Assembly (NCBI RefSeq): GCF_003584685.1
Contig: NZ_AP018549.1
Span: 372,001 to 436,000 of the forward strand
Length of the DNA: 64,000 nt
From: Lactobacillus paragasseri
GTDB taxonomy: Bacteria > Bacillota > Bacilli > Lactobacillales > Lactobacillaceae
Reading direction: 5' to 3'
In this document: piece by piece, positions 51,945 to 63,446 of the stretch
Layout: every line of letters starts with the position of its first letter
Position numbering within the stretch: the first letter of the stretch is position 1
Notes under the pieces: model-generated
Database searches by the model: none
The model's input: the letters and a program-made list of their open reading frames with translations, nothing else
What the model was told of the DNA's origin: nothing
Translations under genes and position numbers: made by a program

Positions 51945-52123
51945 CAAGCAAAGTGTACCTCCTTTCAGTAAGATTCTGAACAATAGCTATTACACCATTG
52001 GCATCATCTCCTTAAACGAAAGTACCACCGCATATTTAACTTTTTGTGCTTGTTTAATTTTATCAAAAATTACAGACAATCCATATTGAATTTTTAAATA
52101 AATATTAAATAAATTAGCACTTT

Positions 52124-52235
52124 TTAGCACTCAAGCAAGAAAAGTGCTAATTTTTGTGTCTAAATACTTGCTTTTCTTTTATAAACAAGGTACTATCGTA
52201 AATGTAAGTTAGCACTTATGAGATATGAGTGCTAA
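52124..52235 (+). promoter_or_regulatory. groESL promoter with two CIRCE operators
   Basis: CIRCE 1: TTAGCACTC (52124-52132), 9 bases, AAGTGCTAA (52142-52150). Promoter: TTGCTT (52168-52173), a 17-base spacer, TACTAT (52191-52196). CIRCE 2: TTAGCACTT (52209-52217), 9 bases, GAGTGCTAA (52227-52235). HrcA repression at both sides of the promoter is expected; each copy has a single departure from consensus. Confidence 0.92.
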
Positions 52236-52276
52236 GTGATGTAATAATAGATTAAATATGTACAGGAGGGACTAAC

Positions 52277-52561
52277 GTGTTACAACCAATCGGTGATCGC
52301 GTGATCGTTAAAGTAAAAGACGAAGAAGAAGAAAAAGTTGGAGGCATTGTCCTGGCTTCTAACGCTAAAGAAAAGCCTCAAATGGGCGAAATTATTGCCG
52401 TAGGAAATGGTAAGCGTAACGCAAATGGCGACTTAATTCCTATGTCAGTTGCAAAAGGTGAAACAGTATTCTTTGATAAATACTCTGGCACTAACTTGAA
52501 ATACGAAGGCGAAAAGTACTTAGTACTTCGTGAAAGCGACTTATTAGCTGTCGTTAAGTAA
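52277..52561 (+). CDS. groES: Co-chaperonin GroES
   Basis: A 94-residue lid protein for GroEL. It begins [20 protein letters not shown] and contains the mobile loop [18 protein letters not shown]. The start is GTG with AGGAGGG 6 bases upstream. It is followed by groEL after 31 bases. Regulation is by the two CIRCE elements upstream. Confidence 0.98.
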   Translation: MLQPIGDRVIVKVKDEEEEKVGGIVLASNAKEKPQMGEIIAVGNGKRNANGDLIPMSVAKGETVFFDKYSGTNLKYEGEKYLVLRESDLLAVVK

Positions 52562-52565
52562 TTAA

Positions 52566-54224
<1,659 letters not shown>

Positions 54225-54298
54225 TTTAATTCCTAACAAAAAATAAGAAAGAATTATCATTATGACACTATTAGTTTACTGATAGGCATAATGTAAAA

Positions 54299-54338
54299 GA
54301 ATCGAGCAATCGCTGATGGTTGCTCGATTCTTTTTTTA
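54299..54338 (+). terminator. Terminator after groEL
   Basis: GAATCGAGCAA (54299-54309) pairs with TTGCTCGATTC (54320-54330), then seven T. Confidence 0.85.
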
Positions 54339-54460
54339 TGGGCTTTGTAAGATTAAGGGATATTTCTTTAGGTTGTACGGCAATAAATATAAAAAAGTGA
54401 AATCGAATTCAATATTAGTATAGAATTTATAAAAATAAGTGTTATTATATAGTTGTCGAT

Positions 54461-54474
54461 TGAAAACGTTATTT
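54461..54474 (+). promoter_or_regulatory. Candidate cre site before the adhesin
   Basis: TGAAAACGTTATTT matches the CcpA consensus TGWAANCGNTNWCA at 12 of 14 positions, 43 bases before the adhesin start. It suggests sugar-dependent control, but has not been shown. Confidence 0.45.
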
Positions 54475-54516
54475 AATTAAGGAAATAACCATTTAGGTCT
54501 ATTGGAGGTAATTTGT

Positions 54517-57417
54517 ATGAGTAGTAAGATGTTTGGAGATAAACACAACCATTATAGTATTAGAAAACTTTCCGTTGGGGCAGCATCTGTTTTAATTGGT
54601 GCCACAATTTACTTGGGAGGGGTAAACGCCCAAGCTGTACGCGCTGATAGTGTTAATGAGGATGCTACTGAACAAGTAGAGAAGAAGGATGAAGCTAATG
54701 TTAAGGCAGCAGAAGTAAAGACTACTGAACAAAAGCAAGAAAATAATAAGACATCGGTTTCTGCTACTAATGAAAATGCTAAGCAAAATGTTGCTGAAAC
54801 TACATCAGATAGCAAAAAGGTTGCATCAAATGGGGATGTTAATGTTATTAAAAACGATGTAACTACTGATGAAGAAGCAGCTACTAAGTCTAGTGTTCAA
54901 GCAGATAAAGATGTTAATGCAAATAAGTTGGACACTAATACTGTTTCAGTGAATAAGCTTCAGAGAAATTTTAATGTTGCTGGACTTACTGAGAGCAAGG
55001 CTGCTAGTGAGAATGTTGAACAAGAAGCTGAGGAGAGTCCACTTGGTGCACGTTTTATGAACCATGTGAATGAATTTCAATCTCTTAGTGATGTTACAAC
55101 AACGCGTACAGTAACCTTAAATAAACCACAATCTGCTGGTGGTAGGGAAACTATTACGCAAAAGTTAGGTGGATTTGGCTATCCTGAAGTAACAAAAGCA
55201 AGTAATGTATCAACAAACATAACTACGATAAAGTTTGAGTTTACTGTGATGCTAACCCTTAACGGTCAAGGACTGGATACTGGTATTCGTGATTTTTCAA
55301 CAAATTTAGTCCTTTATAATAACAGCTGGACATTTGCATCTGCGGAAGATGAAGAAAATTATAATAAATTCCTGGCTTTTCAACCATCTGATTATAAGGG
55401 AACTTTACCAGCTATTAAGAATAGTGAAATTGCTGTAGATGGATATACTTGGAAGATCACAAGTGCTACTCCAGATGGTGCAGGACTTGGTGCTGAAACA
55501 TTATCACCATATGCTGGTATTTCACAAAATATCGTTATTGATTATACAAAAGAAGAACACACTGTAACTTACAAATTTAAAGATCCATTTGGTAATCAAG
55601 TAGGTAGTTCAGTACCAGTAACCGGTGCAGCTGGTAGCAATCAATCAGTTAGTTTAACTCTTCCAACTGGTTACCAACTTGCGTCAGGAAGCCTTCCAAC
55701 TAGTGTTACTATCCCTGATAAAGATAAAAGTATTTCAATTCCTGTAAAACATCAACTTACAATCACTCTTTTAGGTGAAAGCACATTTAATTATGCGGAT
55801 GATAACTGGAAAAATTTAGTTGAAACTAATGAACTTCCGGCTAGTGGCTATGATATTAGGTTTAATGATGTTAACGCTAGAGTACAACTGTCTAATGGCG
55901 ATGTAACGTATAATGAAAATAGAAATGCTGGAACTTATACAGTTAGTCTAACCGAAAAGGGTCTTAATCACATTAAGGGTCAATTTCATGATAAGTTCAT
56001 TTATCCAGATCTTAAGGATGTCAAAAGTGAGGCCAAGTTTATTATAGATAAAGGAAATAAAACAATTTCTCTTATGGGAGGAGATACAAAGGTATTTGAT
56101 AATACTTCTACTCTTCCAGATCAAGGTACTTTCTATTCGGGACTAGGTCTTGCGGATAATGATCAAGGTAGAATATCAGTTTACAATTCAGATGGCACTC
56201 TTAGAACAATTCAATTAACACCAGCTGATGTAGAATTTTGGTTTAATGGACATAAAATCGATAAAGACCAAGCTAAAAATGTTGGAACGTATAATCTTCG
56301 TTTAACTGATGACTTTATTAATAAAGTTAAAGCTGCTGATGGTAATAATGGAAATAACTATGAGTGGGCTTATGGAACGCACACGCCTACTGGTAGTGAT
56401 ACTTACACTGCTGACTATGTAATTTATCAAGCAACCGGTAAAGCTAACTTAAGCGGTAACAATTCTAAACTTTATGATGGCAATGCTGTAACTACTGCTG
56501 ATGTCAATAAGGATGGGAAGATTACTATTGATTTAACTTTACCAGTCTATAAACAAGCTGATGAACCAGGTGATGTGCCTCAATTATTGAGAACCGTTCC
56601 TTTAGGTAAGTACACACTCCAAGATGGTGACTACACTTGGAACACTACTGATGGTTCTGCACCAACTAAAGGTGGTTCCTACACAATTAGTTTGAATAAG
56701 GATAAGATTTTATCTCATTTGCAAGATCGTTTAAAGACTTTAGCAGGTGTTGGTACTGATCCTGATTCAGAAGATCCAGATAATCCTACTCCTATGGATA
56801 ATGTTACTGTTTCAGCTGAAGATCTTGCTGGTACAGCAAACTATGATATTAATACTAGCGTTTCTTATCAATTCATTGATAATGATAACAATGATAGTAA
56901 AGTTGGTGCTCCTGTAGTTGTAACGGGACTTAATGGTGAATCAAAGGATGTTAGCTTAGTTGTACCAGAAGGTTATGAACTTGTAGATGTATTACCAACT
57001 AAAGCAACTTTTGGTGATATTAATCGAACTATTAGAATTAATTTGAAGCATAAGAAAACATCAGTTGATGGCAGAGATCATAAAGATGATAATGACATTT
57101 ATCGTACAGTAACTCGTACCATTACAGTTAATATTGAAGGACAACCTACACAAGTTATATCTCAAAAAGTTTCACTATATAGAATCAAGACAGTTGATGA
57201 AGCTTTAAAGGCAGCAGGTAAGCCAGAATCTGAGTACACAACTTACAGTGCTTGGACTTCAAATATGTCTGATGGATCAACTTCATTTGCAACAGTATCA
57301 GTACCAGCAGATGGAAACGGTTATGTTCGTTCAATTACTGGTGGCACAATTGAAAAGGATAAAGTTACAGAACAATCAGCTTTAAACAACGGTGAACCAG
57401 CCAAGGATAACTGTTAA
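54517..57417 (+). CDS. Mucus-binding-type adhesin, N-terminal part (frameshifted)
   Basis: The 966-residue first part of a large cell-wall adhesin. A YSIRK signal (HNHYSIRKLSVGAASVLIG) directs it to the cross-wall, followed by a Ser/Thr/Lys-rich region, then domains resembling MucBP or Mub B2 units (HTVTYKFKDPFGNQVGSSVP, VSYQFIDNDN). The ATG at 54517 has GGAGG upstream. The frame ends at a TAA after EPAKDNC; one extra base in GCCAAGGATA (near 57405) moves it out of frame. Removing it gives EPAKITVNYAKAEQ, continuous with the next ORF. As written, this part has no wall anchor and would be secreted. Confidence 0.88.
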   Translation: MSSKMFGDKHNHYSIRKLSVGAASVLIGATIYLGGVNAQAVRADSVNEDATEQVEKKDEANVKAAEVKTTEQKQENNKTSVSATNENAKQNVAETTSDSKKVASNGDVNVIKNDVTTDEEAATKSSVQADKDVNANKLDTNTVSVNKLQRNFNVAGLTESKAASENVEQEAEESPLGARFMNHVNEFQSLSDVTTTRTVTLNKPQSAGGRETITQKLGGFGYPEVTKASNVSTNITTIKFEFTVMLTLNGQGLDTGIRDFSTNLVLYNNSWTFASAEDEENYNKFLAFQPSDYKGTLPAIKNSEIAVDGYTWKITSATPDGAGLGAETLSPYAGISQNIVIDYTKEEHTVTYKFKDPFGNQVGSSVPVTGAAGSNQSVSLTLPTGYQLASGSLPTSVTIPDKDKSISIPVKHQLTITLLGESTFNYADDNWKNLVETNELPASGYDIRFNDVNARVQLSNGDVTYNENRNAGTYTVSLTEKGLNHIKGQFHDKFIYPDLKDVKSEAKFIIDKGNKTISLMGGDTKVFDNTSTLPDQGTFYSGLGLADNDQGRISVYNSDGTLRTIQLTPADVEFWFNGHKIDKDQAKNVGTYNLRLTDDFINKVKAADGNNGNNYEWAYGTHTPTGSDTYTADYVIYQATGKANLSGNNSKLYDGNAVTTADVNKDGKITIDLTLPVYKQADEPGDVPQLLRTVPLGKYTLQDGDYTWNTTDGSAPTKGGSYTISLNKDKILSHLQDRLKTLAGVGTDPDSEDPDNPTPMDNVTVSAEDLAGTANYDINTSVSYQFIDNDNNDSKVGAPVVVTGLNGESKDVSLVVPEGYELVDVLPTKATFGDINRTIRINLKHKKTSVDGRDHKDDNDIYRTVTRTITVNIEGQPTQVISQKVSLYRIKTVDEALKAAGKPESEYTTYSAWTSNMSDGSTSFATVSVPADGNGYVRSITGGTIEKDKVTEQSALNNGEPAKDNC

Positions 57418-58060
57418 CTATGCAAAGGCTGAGCAATCTACAACTGTAACTTACGTTGATAAAGATGGTAATGAAATTAAGATGCCAGATGGTCAGCCAG
57501 TAGCAGGGAGTCACTATGAAATTTCAGGTAAGACTGGAGACACAGTTAATACTGATGTAAAAGACAAAGTACCAGCAGGCTGGGAGATTATTCCAGGAAC
57601 TAAGTATCCAACTACAGTAACGTTTGGCTCAACTCCAACTAGTCCAATTAAAGTTAAAGTAGAGCACAAGATTACTAAAACTGATGGCAGAAATCACAAA
57701 GATAAGCAAGATTTGTACCGTGAAGTCACTAGAACAATTTTAATGAATGTTCCAAATGCAACGAGTCAAGGTAAAGAAACTGAAACTTTGAGTTTCTACA
57801 GAATTATGACCCATGATGAAGTAACTGGTGATAATACTTACAGTGAATGGAAATCAGATGTAGCAGGTGATAAGACTGCCTTTGATGAATTTGATGTTTC
57901 AAAGACTAATGATGGTAAAGAAATCGCTGCTGGTTATACTCCAACTTCAAGAGATGTAACGTTAGAAGCTAAGAACGGCGACAAATTTGTACCAAGTCAA
58001 TCAGCCTTGAAGAATGGGGTTCCAGCAGATAGTTTCATTGTTGAAGTTGCTTACACACCA

Positions 58061-59725
58061 AATGCACAAAAGACAACAGTAACTTATGTTGATGAAAGTG
58101 GTAATGAAATTACCAATCCAGATGGTAGCGTAATTCCTGGTAGTCACTATGATTTAACTGGTGTAACAAATAAGAAAGTTGATACTAATATTCAGAAGAA
58201 TGTACCAACTAATTGGCATATTACTGATCCAGAAGTTCCAGCAACTATTACCTTTGGCGCAGATGGTCATACTCCAATCACAGTTCACGTAGCTCACAAC
58301 ACTAAGCCTGTGGATAAGAATGATGTTCCAGATGGTTACACTAAAGATAATTTTGTTAAAGAGATTAAACGCTCAATTACTGCTAAGGAGCCAACTGGTG
58401 ATGTTGATCTAAGTCAAACAACTGAATTGACGAGAACTGGAACTTATGACGAAGTAACTAAGAAGGTTATTTCTTATGGCAACTGGACAACTGGTAGCTT
58501 TGATGAAGTTACAGCTCCAGAAGTTGCAGGTTACACACCAAGTCAAGCTAAAGTTGATAGAGCTGATGTAACAGTAGATAGTAAGTTTGATCCAACTGTT
58601 ATTACATATGCACCAAATGCACAGAAGACAACAGTAACTTACGTCGATAAAAATGGTAAGGAAATTACCAACCCAGATGGCAGTGTAATTCCTGGCAGTC
58701 ACTATGATGTAACTGGTGTAACAAATAAGAAAGTTGATACTAATATTCAGAAGAATGTACCAACTAATTGGCATATTACTGATCCAGAAGTTCCAGCAAC
58801 TATTACTTTCGGTTCAGATGGATATCCTGCAATTACAGTTCATGTAGCTCACAACATTAAGACTGTGGATAAGAATGATGTTCCAGATAACTACAAGGAA
58901 AGTGACTTTAGTAAGACCATTAATCGTACAATTACTGCTAAGGAGCCAACTGGTGATGTTGATCTAAGTCAAACAACTGAATTGACGAGAACTGGAACTT
59001 ATGACGAAGTAACTAAGAAGGTTATTTCTTATGGCAACTGGACAACTGGTAGCTTTGATGAAGTTACAGCTCCAGAAGTTGCAGGTTACACACCAAGTCA
59101 AGCTAAAGTTGATGGAGCTGATGTAACAGTAGATAGTAAGTTTGATCCAACTGTTATTACATATGCACCAAATGCACAGAAGACAACAGTAACTTACGTC
59201 GATAAAAACGGTAAGGAAATTACCAACCCAGATGGTGGTGCAATCACTGGCAGCCATTACGATGTAGATGGTGTAACTGGTCAAAAAGATATTCCAACTA
59301 ACATCGAAAAGAATGTTCCAACAAATTGGCACATTACTGATAAGACTATTCCAGGAACTATTAGCTTTGGTCCAAATGGACATGATCCAATTAAAGTTCA
59401 TGTAGCTCACAACACTAAGCCAGCTGATAAAGATAATGTACCAGATGGCTACAAGAGGGAAGACTTTGATAAGACTGTAACTCGTACAATTACTGCCAAA
59501 GAACCAAGTGGCGATGTTGATCTAAGTCAACATGTTGAATTAACAAGAACTGGTACTTACGATGAAGTAACTAAAGAAGTTACATACAACCCTTGGACTA
59601 CTAGCAGCTTTGTTGAAGTAACTGCTCCAGAAGTAGCTGGTTATACTCCAAGTCAAGCTAAGGTTGATGGTGTTAAAGTAACTGCAGATAGTAACTTTGA
59701 TCCAGTTGTGATTACTTATGTTGAA
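58061..59725 (+). repeat. Mub-type repeats, about 555-base period
   Basis: The segment beginning AATGCACA(A/G)AAGACAAC recurs at 58061, 58616 and 59171, 555 bases (185 residues) apart. Units one and two are almost identical; the third diverges after its first third. These are mucus-binding domains. Confidence 0.9.
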
Positions 59726-61017
59726 GATCCAATTGGTCAAGACATCACAGTAAAGAAGGGTGACACCCCATCACCAGAAGATGGCGTTAAGAATCATGGT
59801 GACTTAGACAAGGTCACTGATCCAAAGCATCCAGATGCTAAGACAACCTACACTTGGAAGAAGACGCCAGACACAAGCGTTCCAGGTAATGTCCCAGCAA
59901 CAGTGATTGTTCATTACCCAGATGGTTCTAATAAGCCAGTTGATATTACAGTTCATGTTATAGATGAAACTCCAATACCAACCAAGGACCCAGATCCAAT
60001 TGGCCAAGACATCACAGTAAAGAAGGGCGACACCCCATCACCAGAAGATGGCGTTAAGAATCATGGTGACTTAGACAAGGTCGCTGATCCAAAGCATCCA
60101 GATGCTAAGACAACCTACACTTGGAAGAAGACGCCAGACACAAGCGTCGCAGGAGATGTCCCAGCAACAGTGATCGTTCACTACCCAGATGGTTCTAATA
60201 AGCCAGTTGATATCACTATTCACGTTGTAGATGACACTCCAGTAGTACCAACTAAGAATCCAGATCCAATTGGTCAAGATATCACAGTGAAGAAGGGCGA
60301 CACTCCAGATCCAGAAGATGGGGTTAAGAACCACGGTGATTTAGATAAGATCACAGATCCAAAGCACCCAGGCACTAAGACAACCTACACTTGGAAGAAG
60401 ACGCCAGACACAAGCGTCGCAGGAGATGTCCCAGCAACAGTGATCGTTCACTACCCAGACGGTTCTAATAAGCCAGTTGATATTACTGTCCATGTTGTAG
60501 ATGACACTCCAGTAGTACCAACCAAGAATCCAGATCCAATTGGTCAAGATATCACAGTAAAGAAGGGTGACACCCCATCACCAGAAGATGGGGTTAAGAA
60601 CCACGGTGATTTAGATAAGATCACAGATCCAAAGCACCCAGGCACTAAGACAACCTACACCTGGAAGAAGACTCCAGATACAAGCGTCGCAGGCGATGTC
60701 CCAGCAACAGTAGTTGTTCACTACCCAGATGGTTCTGAAAAGACAGTTGATATCACAGTTCATGTTGTTGACGATACTACAGTAGTACCAACAAAGAACC
60801 CAGATCCAACTGGTCAAGATATTCATACTCCACAAGGTAAGGTTCCAACTCCTGAATCAGCTATTACTAACAAGGACAAGATGCCAGATGGAACTAAGTA
60901 CACTTGGAAGGAAATCCCAGATGTTAATACTTTAGGTAAGCATCCTAGTGTAGTTGTTGTAACTTACCCAGATGGAACTGCTGTTGAAGTGAAAGTTAAT
61001 GTCTTTGTCGACGGCAC
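59726..61017 (+). repeat. Rib/alpha-like repeats, 267-270-base period
   Basis: GATCCAATTGGTCAAGA-type starts occur at 59726, 59993, 60263, 60533 and 60803 (89-90 residues). Four units are near-identical; the last at 60803 is shortened and divergent. Each carries DPIGQDITVKKGDTP and a PATVIVHYPDG segment. Such DNA can change copy number by recombination. Confidence 0.9.
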
Positions 61018-61303
61018 TCCAGAAGCAAAGAAAGAAACTAAAGCTCCAGTAGTTAAGAAACATGTTGTTGAACCAACAAAAGTTGAAACAAGACAAAAGT
61101 TGGTTAATAATTACGTGGCTCCTCGTGCAGTAGAAGTTCAAAGAGCTCAAGCTAAAGGTAAGCGTCAATTACCACAAACTGGTGCTAAAGAAAATATTGC
61201 AAGTGAAGTACTAGGCATGCTTTCAGTAGGCTTAGGTGCATTGACTGCAGGATTTGCTTCAAAGCGTCGTAAGAAGAATAGATAGTTTTTAGGATAACTA
61301 ATT

Positions 61304-61345
61304 AAAAACACTCCATGATTTTTCAGAAATCACGGGGTGTTTTTG
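61304..61345 (+). terminator. Terminator after the adhesin
   Basis: AAAAACACTCC...TGATTT (from 61304) pairs with AAATCA...TGTTTTT (to 61344), with two mismatches. Confidence 0.75.
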
Positions 61346-61387
61346 CGTAGAAAAAACATAAAATTTTAATTTAAAAATAATTTTGCA

Positions 61388-61396
61388 TGATATAAT
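61388..61396 (+). promoter_or_regulatory. Extended -10 promoter of the leader/ABC exporter unit
   Basis: TGA-TATAAT at 61388-61396 is a TG-extended -10 box, 33 bases upstream of the leader ORF. Confidence 0.65.
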
Positions 61397-61429
61397 TTAA
61401 TAAAAATATTATCTTAGGAGGATGAAAAA

Positions 61430-61480
61430 ATGATCATGGTAGTAACAAACGCTCATCAAAATGTACAAATCACTAGATAA
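61430..61480 (+). CDS. Candidate leader peptide, 16 codons
   Basis: ATG at 61430 with TAGGAGG (61415-61421) 8 bases upstream encodes MIMVVTNAHQNVQITR then TAA. It is far below normal ORF cutoffs. Codons 7-10 contain the first arm of a hairpin with 61483-61490. It precedes an ABC exporter, so translation of this ORF could control the downstream gene. No known leader family is recognised. Confidence 0.5.
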   Translation: MIMVVTNAHQNVQITR

Positions 61481-61535
61481 TAGATGAGCGGAACTTAATT
61501 AAATTTCATTTTGTTAAATCCGTTCATCGAGGAGG
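61450..61535 (+). promoter_or_regulatory. Two mutually exclusive hairpins before the ABC exporter
   Basis: CGCTCATC (61450-61457) pairs with GATGAGCG (61483-61490). The same segment, extended to GATGAGCGGA (61483-61492), can instead pair with TCCGTTCATC (61519-61528), directly adjacent to the ribosome site GAGGAGG (61529-61535). This is the layout of a translational attenuator. Confidence 0.55.
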
Positions 61536-61539
61536 CAAA

Positions 61540-63303
61540 ATGAAACATTTACATAAATTAAACCAATACTTCAAAGAATTAACTCGAACTTATCACCTGT
61601 TCTTTAAATCAGCTCCTTTAGTTGCCGCTTGTGTCTTATTACTTGCACCACTTCAAGCAGTAATTCCTTTACTTGCTGTGGCAGCAGGACAAAAGGTAAT
61701 TGATCAAGTTACTAATCATTCACCTTTTATGGAAATGATCATTGTTTGGATTGTGGCAACGGCATTTCAACAATTTTTACCATCGCTTTCGACAATGGTT
61801 CAAGGAGTTCTAACTGATAAATTAACAGGCTTTATCAATATTAGCTTGATGAAAAAGTCGGCGGACTTACAATCGATCAGTATTTTTGATGACAGTAAGT
61901 ATTTTGACGATTTACAAATGCTCAGAGATGATGCAAGCTGGCGTCCAGTTAATTTAATTGTTTTTGGTGTATCGGTTTTGCAATCATTTCTAACGCTAGC
62001 TTTCATGCTAATATATCTGGCGCGATACAATTGGTGGTTAGCCTTGCTTTTATTAGTAGTGATGGTGCCGCAGAGTATTTCTTACTATCGTATTCAGCAG
62101 CAGTCATTTGAGACAATGGTTGAAAGAAGCAAGAACGCAAGATACTTGCACTACTATAGTGGATTGTTGCTTGACCGCAGGGATGCTAAAGAAGTTAGAC
62201 TTTTCAACATGTTTCCAAAGATCATTGAAAAGTACATAAACTTGTTTGAGCAAACGAAAAAAGATGTTAATCAAATTCGTAAAAGGCAACTTGCGACTAG
62301 TTCGCTATTTGTTGTATTGACTGTTGGAGTGTTTGGCTATGGCTTTTATTGGTTTACTAATTCAGTAAGAACAGGTGCATTAGAAGTTGGTGTCTTATTG
62401 ATGTTTGTTTCAGTAATTGGCTATATTTCTACCAGTATGGCGCGAGTAGTAGAAGACAGCAGCTTGTTATACGATTCATTATTATGGATTGAAAAATACT
62501 TTAAGTTTCTTGAGTATCAAGATAATTTTGAAAACGGCAGCCAGAACTTTCCGGATGATTTTGATGATATTAATGTTAAGAATCTGTCTTTTACATATCC
62601 GTTTTCTGATACTGAAATTTTACACAATGTTAGTTTCTCAGTTAAAAGTGGAGAAAAAATTGCAGTTGTTGGAGAAAATGGGTCGGGAAAGTCTACTTTG
62701 GTAAAATTATTAATGCGTTTTTATGACCCGACTAATGGAAAAATTTCTGTTGATAATTATGATTTAAAAGACTTTAATATTTTTGACTTACATAAAAATT
62801 TATCAGCTACTTTTCAGGATTTTTCTCGCTTTAAATTAACGCTTCAAGAAAACGTGATTACTGGATATTCATTCAATAAAGATAGGGTAAATAATGTTCT
62901 TAAAGCATCTGGATTGGGTGATTTGTTAGCTAATGACCATCTTAATCTGAATACGATGCTGGCTAAAGATTTCAAAAATGGAACTGATTTGTCAGGTGGT
63001 CAATGGCAAAAAGTAGCTTTGGCACGAGACTTATATGCTGATGGTAAGATTGAATTTTTAGATGAACCAACGGCAGCTTTAGACGCTAAGAGCGAAGCAG
63101 AAATTTATCAACGTTTCTTGAAGGAAAATGATAAGAAGACAATTTTCTTTGTTACTCACCGCTTGTCAGCAGTTAGATTTGCTGATAAAGTGCTATTTTT
63201 AGATGGTGGAAAAATTAGCGGGTTTGACACGCATACTAATTTGTTGCAAACTAATCCAAAATATAAAGAAATGTATGACTTACAGAAAGATGCATATCTG
63301 TAA
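61540..63303 (+). CDS. ABC exporter, fused permease and ATPase
   Basis: A 587-residue half transporter. The N-terminal part has about six membrane helices (SAPLVAACVLLLAPLQAVIP, FLTLAFMLIYLARYN and others); the C-terminal ATPase carries Walker A GENGSGKST, signature LSGGQWQKVALAR and Walker B IEFLDEPTAALD. It probably dimerises and exports a peptide, lipid or drug. GAGGAGG is 4 bases before the ATG. A leader ORF and hairpins precede it. Confidence 0.9.
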   Translation: MKHLHKLNQYFKELTRTYHLFFKSAPLVAACVLLLAPLQAVIPLLAVAAGQKVIDQVTNHSPFMEMIIVWIVATAFQQFLPSLSTMVQGVLTDKLTGFINISLMKKSADLQSISIFDDSKYFDDLQMLRDDASWRPVNLIVFGVSVLQSFLTLAFMLIYLARYNWWLALLLLVVMVPQSISYYRIQQQSFETMVERSKNARYLHYYSGLLLDRRDAKEVRLFNMFPKIIEKYINLFEQTKKDVNQIRKRQLATSSLFVVLTVGVFGYGFYWFTNSVRTGALEVGVLLMFVSVIGYISTSMARVVEDSSLLYDSLLWIEKYFKFLEYQDNFENGSQNFPDDFDDINVKNLSFTYPFSDTEILHNVSFSVKSGEKIAVVGENGSGKSTLVKLLMRFYDPTNGKISVDNYDLKDFNIFDLHKNLSATFQDFSRFKLTLQENVITGYSFNKDRVNNVLKASGLGDLLANDHLNLNTMLAKDFKNGTDLSGGQWQKVALARDLYADGKIEFLDEPTAALDAKSEAEIYQRFLKENDKKTIFFVTHRLSAVRFADKVLFLDGGKISGFDTHTNLLQTNPKYKEMYDLQKDAYL

Positions 63304-63326
63304 AGTTAAATTTTAAATAAGTAATA

Positions 63327-63365
63327 AAATTCTTCATGCAAGCAGGCATGGAGAATTTTTTTTGC
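63327..63365 (+). terminator. Terminator after the ABC exporter
   Basis: AAATTCTTCATGC (63327-63339) pairs with GCATGGAGAATTT (63346-63358) with one wobble, then T. Confidence 0.8.
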
Positions 63366-63446
63366 CTTTTAACAGTTAAGATTTTTTATCAGTTTTTACG
63401 TTATAATAGAACATAGGTTTTTGGAAGAAAGGATATTTGGTAACGA

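Larger units (their letters stand above)
57392..61285 (+). pseudogene. Mucus-binding-type adhesin, C-terminal part (frameshifted)
   Basis: About 1290 residues in the +1 frame, without a signal peptide: Mub-type repeats (period 185 aa), four Rib-type repeats (89-90 aa), then a sortase anchor KRQLPQTGAKENIASEVLG with a membrane helix and basic tail KRRKKNR. The apparent GTG start at 57392 is not credible. Span 54517-61285 is 6769 bases, exactly one over a multiple of three, so the ancestral protein was probably 2255 residues. As written it could not be exported or anchored. Confidence 0.88.

Noticed and set aside
51736-51951. 71-aa minus-strand frame overlapping the small membrane peptide
   Set aside because: It has the same region in another frame, crosses the terminator stem and lacks a ribosome site; the 50-codon frame is better supported.
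58409-60835. Several Cys/Trp-rich minus-strand frames repeated within the adhesin
   Set aside because: They are antisense shadows of the repeat DNA; their repetition reflects the repeats and there are no ribosome sites.
57392-61285. Independent initiation of the adhesin C-terminal part at GTG 57392
   Set aside because: There is no ribosome site or signal peptide, and the preceding protein joins it exactly after removal of one base.
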